A stretch of DNA of 64,000 bases from Anaeramoeba ignava (taxonomy: Eukaryota; Metamonada; Anaeramoebidae), in assembly GCA_028826165.1 (NCBI GenBank), contig JAPDFW010000084.1, positions 214,001-278,000 on the forward strand, in the 5' to 3' direction. Made by a program: the position numbers and the translations under genes. This document shows positions 21,707 through 30,613 of this stretch, in pieces (the first letter of the stretch is position 1; every line of letters begins with the position of its first letter). Below the pieces are notes generated by a model. The model had not been told where the DNA came from. It saw only the letters and a program-made list of their open reading frames with translations, and made no database searches.

Positions 21707-22284
21707 ATTTTTGTTTTTCCAAATTTTTGTTTTTCTTTATTTTTTATTAAATCTTTTTTAAAATAATTAAATCCAAAATAATTAAATCAAAAATAATTAA
21801 ATCCAAAAATAAATCAACAAATCAAAAAAATTTATAATTAAATCTAAATAATAAATCAAAAATAATTAAATCAAAAATATTTTAAATCTAAAATAATTAA
21901 ATCAAAAATAATTAAATCAAAAATACTTTTCTAAAGATTTAAAAATTTTTAAAATAATCTTTAATTCAAAATTATTTTTCTTTTTAATTTTTGAATTTGG
22001 AAAATCAAAAAAATAATTGGAAAAGAAAAAATAATTAAATCCAAAATAATTAAAAAAAAAAGAATTAAAAAAATAAAAAAAAAAAATAATTAAAAAAATA
22101 ATTTAATTAAAAAAATTAAATCTAAAAATAAAAGAATTGGAAAAAGATCAAAAATAATTTAGATTAAAAATGTTTTTGGAAAAAATTTTTATTCTTATTT
22201 TTCTTTTTGTTTTTGAATTTATATTGGAAAAGAAAAAGAATTGGAAAAAGAATTAGAAGGAAAAGTAATTATTTGTGTTTGATT
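21707..22284. repeat. Spacer between BTB units B and C
   Basis: This contains degenerate AAATAATTAAATC units, A-runs and GGAAAAAGAATT units. It is more diverged than the other two BTB spacers. No gene is seen. Confidence 0.55.
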
Positions 22285-23580
22285 TTAAAGTCGTTTTTTT
22301 AAGAAAAGATTCTTTAAATCTTTTGGAAGGAATTTAAGTTTGTAAATATTTGAACAATCTTCATCTGTAATTTTAGAATCTGAAAATTTAGGAATAATTG
22401 ATTCAAGAAAACTTTTTGGATGTTCAAATTCAATATCAATATGTTTTCCATAATTTTCAATCATTTCAGAATAAATTGAAAATAAACTTAAATATTTAGT
22501 AAAGTTTTCATTTTCAACTGCCATTTTCATAATTCTTCTCATTTTCTTAAGTCGATTAATATTAAAGAATTTTTCATCTTTCGAGAATATTTCAAGATTA
22601 TCATTTAAATTAAGAAATTCTAAACATATATTTTCAAGTTCTTTTGATTCATTTTCAATAGCAAGATCTAAAATAAATCCAACATTCTCATTTGAAATAA
22701 TTTCATTGATTTTGTGATTAATCTTTTTTTGTAATTCATTTAAATCAAATTTTGAACTTGCAACCCAAGATTTCTTAAGTAATTCAATATCAAATCCTTC
22801 TAAATTAATTTGATTTGTGTAAAAATATTCAAGAATCATTTTCATAATTTTAGGATCAACATCTGATAATTTGATTTGTTTGGATAATGATTGTTTGCAA
22901 TAATTGAAAAAATAAGGAGTTCTAATCATTAATATTCCTCTGTGACATTTTAATGGTGTATTGTTTTCTCCAGCAAATATTGTAAAATCATAATGGAATG
23001 TATTAGCATTTTCAAATAAAATTGAAAGATATTTATTTGATTCTTTCGTTTTTTGTTCATTTTCTTCATTCTCTTTTTTATATTGATTTATTAACTTCTC
23101 TTTTGTTAAAATTGTTTCTTCAAATGTTTTTCTTTCAGATTCATTTTTGCCATTTTCTTCATTTTTGGATTCTAATTGAGAAACTAATTCTTTAATTTTT
23201 AAATCTTTTTCCTCATTCTCTTTTTTAAGTTGAGTAATAAGTTCTTCTTGTTTTTTATTTTCATTTTCAAGTTGAATTTTTTGTTGTAGAATTTCTTGTT
23301 TAAGCTTTTCAAGTTTAGAAATTGATTCTAGATGTTCGTTTCTTTCTTGAAGGAGTTGGTTTTTTTCTTTTTGGATTTGTTGTTGAGTTTCACTTAATTG
23401 TTTCAACTCATCCAAAATTTTTTGAGTCTGTCCTGAATCAGGAGGAGGAGGAGAAGGTCCACGAGGAGGAGGAGGGGAATTAGGAGGGGAATGAAAATCA
23501 TGACGATGATGACCATGACGAGGTCCACCACCACCACCACCACGAGGAGGTCCACGATGTCCATGATGTCCGTGATGCAT
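22285..23580 (-). CDS. BTB-domain coiled-coil protein C with Gly/Pro/His-rich start
   Basis: This single-exon frame has 431 residues. The first 49 are a Gly/His/Pro-rich low-complexity head (PPRGGGGGGPRHGHH, then PPNSPPPPRGPSPPPPDS). A coiled coil follows at about 50-185, then BTB at about 193-297 and a BACK-like tail. The last 340 residues are nearly identical to copies A and B, while the head differs completely from both. Differences therefore concentrate before the coiled coil, as if the ends were swapped while the rest was homogenised. The head is locally GC-rich because of Gly and Pro codons. The start ATG is 8 nt after the stop of the short ORF at 23589. Confidence 0.85.
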   Translation of the reverse strand: MHHGHHGHRGPPRGGGGGGPRHGHHRHDFHSPPNSPPPPRGPSPPPPDSGQTQKILDELKQLSETQQQIQKEKNQLLQERNEHLESISKLEKLKQEILQQKIQLENENKKQEELITQLKKENEEKDLKIKELVSQLESKNEENGKNESERKTFEETILTKEKLINQYKKENEENEQKTKESNKYLSILFENANTFHYDFTIFAGENNTPLKCHRGILMIRTPYFFNYCKQSLSKQIKLSDVDPKIMKMILEYFYTNQINLEGFDIELLKKSWVASSKFDLNELQKKINHKINEIISNENVGFILDLAIENESKELENICLEFLNLNDNLEIFSKDEKFFNINRLKKMRRIMKMAVENENFTKYLSLFSIYSEMIENYGKHIDIEFEHPKSFLESIIPKFSDSKITDEDCSNIYKLKFLPKDLKNLFLKKRL

Positions 23581-23588
23581 TTGTTTAA

Positions 23589-23822
23589 TTAATTTTGTTT
23601 TTTTTGTTTTTTTGTTTTGAAAAAAATGGGTTTTAAATTTTTTAAAAAAATTGTCCGTTTTTTTTGATTTTTTTTTTTTTTTTTGTTTTTTACATCTCCT
23701 TTTGTTTGATTATCTATTTCATTTAATTTTGTTTTAACTTGACTGAATTCATCCATCATTTCTTTTCTTCTTTCTTCAAATTTTTTATGTCTTTCTTCTC
23801 TATTTCCGTATCTTCCACTCAT
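23589..23822 (-). CDS. Short conserved ORF preceding BTB gene C
   Basis: This is the third copy of the short ORF. Its start is different (MSGRYGNREERHKKFEE), but from RRKEMMDEFSQ to TKGD it is the same as the other two. The Lys-rich remainder ends 8 nt before the BTB C start. Variation again sits at the N-terminus, as in the BTB proteins themselves. Confidence 0.45.
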   Translation of the reverse strand: MSGRYGNREERHKKFEERRKEMMDEFSQVKTKLNEIDNQTKGDVKNKKKKKNQKKRTIFLKNLKPIFFKTKKQKKQN

Positions 23823-23901
23823 TTTTTTTGAATTAAAAAATAATTTTGAAAAAAAAATGATTTTTTGTTGTTTTCTTTCCAAATTTCTTTCCAAATTTTT
23901 T

Positions 23902-25276
23902 TTAAATTAAAGAATAATCAAATAACCAAAATTTTTCATTAATTTCTTTTTCATTCAGAAATTGGACTCTTTTCTCTTTCTTTTTAATTGATTCTTTTTG
24001 ATTTCTTTTTGGATTTTCGAAATTATTAAATTCTTTTTTCTTCCTTTTTTTCTCTTCATTTTTTCTTTCTGAAAACTTCACTAATTTTTTGATTTTGTTT
24101 GAGATATTTTCCAAATTCGAATTCATTTTGATTAAATCTTCTTTCATTTTCAATTTTTCATCAAAATCTTTTTGAAAATTAAAATTGGAATTATCTTTTT
24201 TGGCTTCTTTGATTTGATCAACTTTTTGAATAATATTTTTGAGTATTTCTTTCTTAAATTTTTTAATTTGAGAAATTAATGAGTTTTGATTTTGATTTTG
24301 ATTTTGATTTTGATTTTGGAAATGTAAAATTTGCTCAATTTTTTCATTTTGATTTTCTAATTTGGATTCTAATTTATTTTCTAAATTAATTCCTTTTTCC
24401 TCAAAAATTTTCAATTCTTTTTGTAAATTTTCATTTGAAAGTTGATTTTCTTGATTTCGATTTTGGGATTCTTTTATGAAAAATTTCATAAATTGATCAA
24501 ATTTTTCATTCCATTCTTTTTTCATTATTAAAATTTCATTTAGAAATTGATTTTTATCTTTTTGAATTTCTTCAAGTGAAATTTGCATTTTGTTCATTTG
24601 ATTTCTGAATTCTTGAATAAATTGGGAATTTATTAGAATAATTTCCTTTACATTTACTTCATTTTGTTTATTATTTTGTTTCAAATTTTTAATTTCTTCA
24701 ATCATTTCTTTTGAAGAATTTTCAAAATGATCAAGAATTTCCATTTTTGAATTTAAATTTTCAGTTAATTTTTGGATTTTGGATAATTTATGTTTAGTTT
24801 TCAATGAAGTTTGATCAAAAAAAGAAATTAATTCAAAATTTGATTTATTTTTTGTTAAATTGTCTTCAATAGAATTTTTTCTTAAATCTTCTCTAGGAAT
24901 TGATAATAAATTTCTTGTTTGATTTCCATTATTTTTTAAATATTTTTGTGAAGAATTTTGAAGAGAAGATTTAAAATGAGAAAAAGATCTTCTGAATGAA
25001 TTCTATTTAAATTTAAATTTAAATAAATAAAAAGAAAGAAAAGAAAAAATGAGAAAAAATTGACAGGAAAAAAAATATTTTTTTTTTGAATTAATTTCTT
25101 TTTTTTTTTACAAGAGAATCTTGTGAATTTGAAAAAGATTTAATTGAATTTTGTGAACTTTGAAGATCTTGTGATTTTTCTGATAAATTAAATTCAAGAT
25201 TTTCTTTAGCTATTAGATCTTGAAGAGAAGGAGTTGTTTTTAAAATTGATTCTTGAGTTTTTTGATTAAAATTCAT
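23902..25276 (-). CDS. Coiled-coil protein of unknown function, two exons
   Basis: Exon 1 (25276-25112) encodes MNFNQKTQES onward to NSQDSL. A 109-bp intron follows, and exon 2 (25002-23902) continues with NSFRRSFSHFK. Both junctions are phase 0, and the product is 421 residues. Most of it from about residue 130 is predicted coiled coil rich in Lys, Glu, Asn and Gln, with a QNQNQNQNQ run near the middle and a basic segment near the C-terminus (KRKKKEF, KRNQKES). There is no recognised domain, signal peptide or membrane segment. It lies 79 bp downstream of the third short ORF on the same strand. It is divergent from the TM2D3 gene across an array of simple repeats. A structural or scaffolding role is plausible but unproven. 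Confidence 0.75.
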
Positions 25277-25646
25277 TATAAAAAAAAATACAGAAAAAAA
25301 AAGTGAATTTTGGAAAAATGTTTTTTTTTTTTTTGATCTAAAAACAAAAAAAAAAACAAAAAACAAAAAAAAAAAAACAAAAACAAAAACAAAAACAAAA
25401 AACAAAAACAAAAACAAAAACAAAAACAAAAACAAAAACAAAAACAAAAACAAAAACAAAAACAAAAACAAAAACAAAAACAAAAACAAAAACAAAAACA
25501 AAAACAACATTTTTCATTTTTTCATTTTTTCATTTTTTCATTTTTTCATTTTTTCATTTTTTCATTTTTTCATTTTTTCATTTTTTCATTTTTTCATTTT
25601 TTCATTTTTTCATTTTTTCATTTTTTCATTTTTCATTTTTTTTGTT
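25277..25646. repeat. Bidirectional promoter interval with (AAAAAC)n and (CATTTTTT)n arrays
   Basis: Between two divergent starts lie about 25 copies of AAAAAC (25370-25506), followed at once by about 16 copies of CATTTTTT (25510-25640). The second array runs up to 7 bp before the ATG of the TM2D3 gene. The two arrays meet at a sharp boundary and have different periods (6 and 8 bp). No other structure is visible. Confidence 0.8.
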
Positions 25647-27881
25647 ATGAAATTTATTTTTTTATTAATTCTTTTCTTATTACAAATAAAAATTGGAATT
25701 TCTATTGATTGTGTTGATGTACAAGCTTCTTTACTTGATTGCAATTATTCAACAAATTGCACATTTGGAGAAGATACAGAAACATCTTGTACAGTTCCAC
25801 TTTCTATTAATTGTTCTGTAAAAATAATTATATATTTATATTTATATTTATATTTATATTTATATTTATATTTACAATTATATTTACAATTATATTTATA
25901 TATATATTTATATTTATAATTATATTTATATTTATAATTATATTTATATTTATATTTATATTTATATTTATATTTATATTTATATTTATATTTATATTTA
26001 TATTTATATTTATATTTATATTTATATTTATATTTATATTTATAATTATATTTATATTTATATTTATATTTATATTTATATTTTATATTTTATATTTTAT
26101 ATTTATATTTTATTTTTATATTTATATTTATATTTATATTTATATTTATATTTATATTTATATTTATATTTATATTTATAATTATATTTATATTTATAAT
26201 TATATTTATATTTATGTTATTTATATTTATATTTTATATTTATATTTATATTTATATTTATATTTATATTTATATTTATATTTATATTTATATTTATATT
26301 TATATTTATATTTATATTTATATTTATATTTATATTTATATTTATATTTATATTTATATTTATATTTATATTTATATTTATATTTATATTTATATTTATA
26401 TTTATATTTATATTTATAATTATATTTATATTTATATTTATATTTACAATTATATTTATAATTATATTTATATTTATATTTATATTTATATTTATATTTA
26501 TATTTATATTTATATTTATATTTATATTTATATTTATATTTATATTTATATTTATAATGATAACAAAATATAAAGGGATTAAGAGATTTTAATAAAACTC
26601 ATACTTGTCAATTTTGCTATCAAACTGATGATTATTTACATATTTGCTCTAATAAAACAAGTTGCCATGTTGGACGTAAAGAAAGTTATTATTTAGCAAC
26701 ATGTGATGTTAGAGATGATATTTTTTGTGCAGGAACAAGAACATTTCCGAAATATCAATACTGTAATTTTGCATCTAAAAAATCATGGAAAAAAACCTTA
26801 ATTTTAAGGTAATTTAAAAAAGGATTTCTCTTAATTTTTTATTTTGATTTAAAATTAAATTTATAAATTAAATTTATAAATAAAATTTAGCATTACACTT
26901 GGAGGATTTGGAGGTGATAGATTTTATTTAGTAAATTTTAAGAAAAGAATCCAAACATTTAATCCAAATTTAATTCAAAAATTTAATTCAAAATTAATTC
27001 AAAAATTTAATCCAAAATTAATCCAAAAATTTAATCCAAAATTTAATCCAAATTTAATTCAAATTTAATTCAAATTTAATTCAAAATTAACCCAAAATTT
27101 AATCCAAAAATTTAATCCAAAATTTAATCCAAAAATTTAATCCAAAAATTAATTCAAAAATTAATTCAAAAATTTAATCCAAAATTAATCCAAAAATTTA
27201 ATCCAAAAATTAATCCAAAATTTAATTCAAATTTAATCCAAAATTTAATTCAAAATTTAATTCAAAAATTAATTCAAAAATTAATTCAAAAATTAATTCA
27301 AAAATTAATTCAAAAATTAATCCAAATTAATTTATTCAAAAATTTAATTCAAATTTAATTCAAAATTAATTCAAAATTAACCCAAAAATTAATTCAAAAT
27401 TTAATCCAAAAATTAATTCAAATTTAATTCAAAAATTTAATTCAAATTTAATCCAAATTTAATCCAAATTTAATTCAAAAATTAATCCAAATTAAATCTA
27501 AAATTAACCCAAAATTTAATTCAAAAATTAATTCAAAAATTAATCCAAAATTTAATCCAAAATTTAATCCAAAAATTAATTCAAATTTAATTCAAAAATT
27601 AATTCAAAAATTAATCCAAAATTAATCCAAATTTAATCCAAAAATTAATTCAAATTTAATTCAAATTTAATTCAAAAATTAACCCAAAATTTAATTCAAA
27701 AATTTAAATGAAAAATTTAAATGAAAAATTCAAAATTAAAAAGGGAAATTATGGAGCAGGTATTGGAAAATTATTTACATTAGGAGGTTTTGGAGTTTGG
27801 ACAATTATTGATGTTGTTTTAATTGCAACAGGTTATATTCGACCAAGTGATGGTGGTTTTTATCAAGATTACAATTATTAA
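25647..27881 (+). CDS. TM2D3: TM2D3-type membrane protein, four exons
   Basis: Exons 25647-25817, 26576-26808, 26891-26930 and 27744-27881 fit in phase to 193 residues. A signal peptide ([17 protein letters not shown]) leads into a cysteine-rich ectodomain with the family pattern: [12 protein letters not shown], then CQFCYQT, KTSC, ATCDV and [11 protein letters not shown]. The TM2 module follows, two short hydrophobic helices joined by a GGDRFYL turn (family DRF motif), with [16 protein letters not shown] as the second helix and a short tail. Animal TM2D3 (Drosophila almondex) acts with TM2D1 and TM2D2 in Notch signalling and phagocytosis-related membrane functions; what it does in a protist is unknown. 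Exon 3 is only 40 nt. Introns 1 and 3 are long simple repeats. The translated blocks match animal TM2D3 closely enough for a confident family call. Confidence 0.92.
25818..26575. repeat. TM2D3 intron 1: (TATATT)n hexamer array
   Basis: This 758-bp intron is almost entirely TATATT repeats, with a few TATAAT or ACAATT interruptions and one TGTTATTT near 26215. It is pure A+T over hundreds of bases. It is open in several frames, giving artefactual Tyr-Ile, Ile-Phe and Leu-Tyr repeat ORFs. Confidence 0.93.
26931..27743. repeat. TM2D3 intron 3: AATTCAAAAATT / AATCCAAAATTT array
   Basis: This 813-bp intron contains irregular tandem copies of an 11-13 bp unit in which AATTCAAA and AATCCAAA alternate. 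It separates the DRF turn from the second TM2 helix. No exon is seen within it. Confidence 0.85.
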
Positions 27882-28131
27882 TATTAATAATAATAATTAA
27901 AAATAATCTTTACAAAATTTAATTCTTAAAAAAATTTAAAGATTAATTGTTTTTTTTCTTTTTTTTTTCTCAACTTTTTTTTTACACAAATTTTTTATAA
28001 TTTCAAAAAAAAAAAAAGAAAAAGAAAAATGTTTATTTTGTTCAACAATTTTTCAACAATTATTTTGATCTAAATTAAAATAATAATTTAGATAAAAAAG
28101 AAGAAAAAAAACATTGTTCAAAATATTCAAA

Positions 28132-30351
28132 TTATTTAAACCAAAAATCCCAACCAGTATTTTTCATATTTGGATCTTGAAATTGGTTCATTTGATCAAT
28201 ATTTGAATTTTGGGATTTATTTTGGAATTTATGTTGAAATTTATTTTGGATATTTTGATTTGGATTTTGATTTGGATTTTCATTTATATTTTCATTTTGA
28301 ATTATATTTTCATTTTCATTTTCATTTATATTTTCATTTTGATTTTCATTTTGATTTTCATTTATATTTTCTTGAAAAAAAACTGAAATATTAAGTTGCT
28401 TATTTTGTGTTTGTGTTTCTTTTTCTGTTTCTGTTTGATTGATATAATCTGATGGAAAAAATTTTGCTTGAAAATAATGTAATTTTTGTTGAAAAAATAA
28501 CAACTCTTTTTCTGTCCAAAAATTAACTTTATTTTCTACATCTTCAGTTTTATTTTGTACTTTAAGATTATAACATTTTTCAAGAATTGCAATTAAAATT
28601 TTTCGAAAATGTTCAAGTTCGTTTTTTTGTGATGTATGATAATTTTGTTCTAAATCAATTTGATCTAAATATTCTTGTCCTAATTCGATAAGTTGTTTTG
28701 TTTGATTTTTAAGAAGTGTATTTTCGTTGTAAATTTTTTTGAATAAGTTTATTTGTTGTTGAACTAGTGGAATTGGTTGAAAAGGAGTTTTTCTAGATTT
28801 TTTATCAAATTAATTTTTTATCCGATTTTCATTTTAATTTTAATTTTAATTTTAATTTTAATTTTAAATTTAAATTTTAATTTTAATTTTAATTTTAATT
28901 TTAATTTTAATTTTAATTTTAATTTTAATTTTAATTTTAATTTTAATTTTAATTTTAATTTTAATTTTAATTTTAATTTTAATTTTAATTTTAATTTTAA
29001 TTTTAATTTTAATTTTAATTTTAATTTTAATTTTAATTTTAATTTTAATTTTAATCATAATTTTAATTTTAATTTTAATTTTAATTTTAATTTAAATTTA
29101 AATTTTGATTTTAAATTTAATTTTAATCATAATTTTGATTTTAATTTTGGAAATTACTTTTTATCAATTTCTGATTCAGAAAGAAAATTAAAAATATCAT
29201 CATCATCAATATCACTTTCACTTTCACTATCAGAAGAATTATATTCAATCTCTTGATCAGTTTCAGCATCACTGTCATCACTGTCATCACTATTATCTTT
29301 ATCATTGTAATAATTATTTCTATTCGGATTATTTTGAGTATTTATTCTTTCTACATTTTCAAATTGACTTTTATTTTGAAATTCATTTTGAAATTCATTT
29401 AGACTTTCATTTAAACTTTCATTTAAATTTTGATTTTGAAATTGATTTGTATTTTGAAATTGATTTTGATTTTGAAATTGACTTTTATTTTGAAATTCAT
29501 TTAAACTTTCATTTAAACTTTCATTTAGACTTTCATTTAAACTTTCATTTAAATTTTGATTTTGAAATTGATTTGTATTTTGATTTTGAAATTGATTTGT
29601 ATTTTGATTTCGAAATTGATTTTGATTTCGAAATTGATTTGTATTTTGATTTTGAAATTGATTTGTATTTTGATTTTGAAATTGATTTTGATTTCGAAAT
29701 TGATTTGTATTTTGAATTTGATTTTGAAATTGAAATTGATTTGTATTTTTGATTTTGAAATTGATTTGTATTTTGAAATTGATTTGTATTTTGAAATTGA
29801 TTTGTATTTTGATTTTGAAATTGATTTTGAAATTGATTTGTATTTTGAAATTGATTTGTATTTTGATTTTGAAATTGATTTTGAAATTGATTTTGAAATT
29901 GACTTTGAAATTCATTTTCATTTTCATCAAAATTATCAAAACCATTTCTTAATTTCATTTCTTCATAACTTCCAAATTGATTTTCTTCAAATTCTAATTC
30001 AGAATCAAATTGACTAAAAAGATAAAAAAAATTTTTTTTATTTTAATTTAAAATAATTGAAACAAAAGAAAATAAAAACTAATTTAATAAAATAAAAAAG
30101 GAAAGGAAATTTTTTACTCTTCAGAATTATTGCCTAAATGGATTAAAATAGTTTTGGATTTTTTAAATTTGTTTTAAAAATTTTTTTTTAAATTAAAAAA
30201 TCAAAAAAAAAAAGAATAAAAATTTTTTTTATAAAAATTTAGATAAAAAAATTTAGATAAAAAAATAAATAAATTTACGTTCAAGAGCAGCTCTTAATTC
30301 TTCAATCATTTCAAGATCAGAATCAGATAAAGAATCAATAAAACTTGTCAT
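28132..30351 (-). CDS. Gln/Asn-repeat protein with C-terminal coiled coil, four exons, frameshift in the repeat
   Basis: Exon 1 (30351-30279) encodes MTSFIDSLSDSDLEM. Exon 2 (30133-30118) is a 16-nt microexon, exon 3 (30013-29158) holds the repeat, and exon 4 (28792-28132) the C-terminus. All splice phases agree. Exon 3 encodes an acidic lead, then long NTNQFQNQ and LNESLNES repeats, then an Asp/Ser/Glu-rich stretch (DDSDDSDAETD). Exon 4 encodes a helical region (PLVQQQINLFKK to KEFLLFFQQ-like sequence) and a second Asn/Glu repeat ending TGWDFWFK. Exon 3 is one base too long to keep frame: the run at about 29746-29750 has five A (coding strand) where neighbouring repeat units have four, so the N- and C-terminal halves are in different frames. 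It may be an assembly error or a real mutation. The protein is not recognised. Confidence 0.65.
28793..29157. repeat. Intron with TTTTAA hexamer array
   Basis: This is the intron between exons 3 and 4 of the Gln/Asn-repeat gene. About 270 bp of it is TTTTAA on the plus strand, unusually pure at 28876-29052. The plus frame reads as a long Phe-Asn repeat, which I do not consider a gene. Confidence 0.9.
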
Positions 30352-30613
30352 TTATTTTTAAACTGGTTTTTTTTTTTGAAATAAAAATTTATCGAAAATA
30401 ATATTTTTTTTCGAAACAAAAAAAAGAAAAAGGAAAATAAAGGAAAATCAATTTAAAACAAAATTGTAAGTTAAACAAATTATTGAAAAAAGAAAAATGA
30501 GATGAAAATTTTTTTCAATTCAAAAATTTAATTTTTTTTTTTAAAATTAAAAAAAATCATTTTTCATTTTTTTTTTTTCATTTTTTCTTTCTTTTTTAAA
30601 ATTTATAAAAGAG
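30352..30613. promoter_or_regulatory. Divergent promoter interval of the Gln/Asn-repeat gene and LTV1
   Basis: These 262 bp of A/T runs separate two divergent ATGs. No repeat array invades this one. Specific elements cannot be recognised. Confidence 0.4.

Noticed and set aside
25811-26573. Tyr-Ile / Ile-Phe repeat ORFs
   Set aside because: This is the (TATATT)n intron 1 of the TM2D3 gene. All frames of such an array are open by chance.
28777-29256. Phe-Asn repeat ORF on the plus strand
   Set aside because: It is the TTTTAA array of an intron in the minus-strand Gln/Asn-repeat gene.
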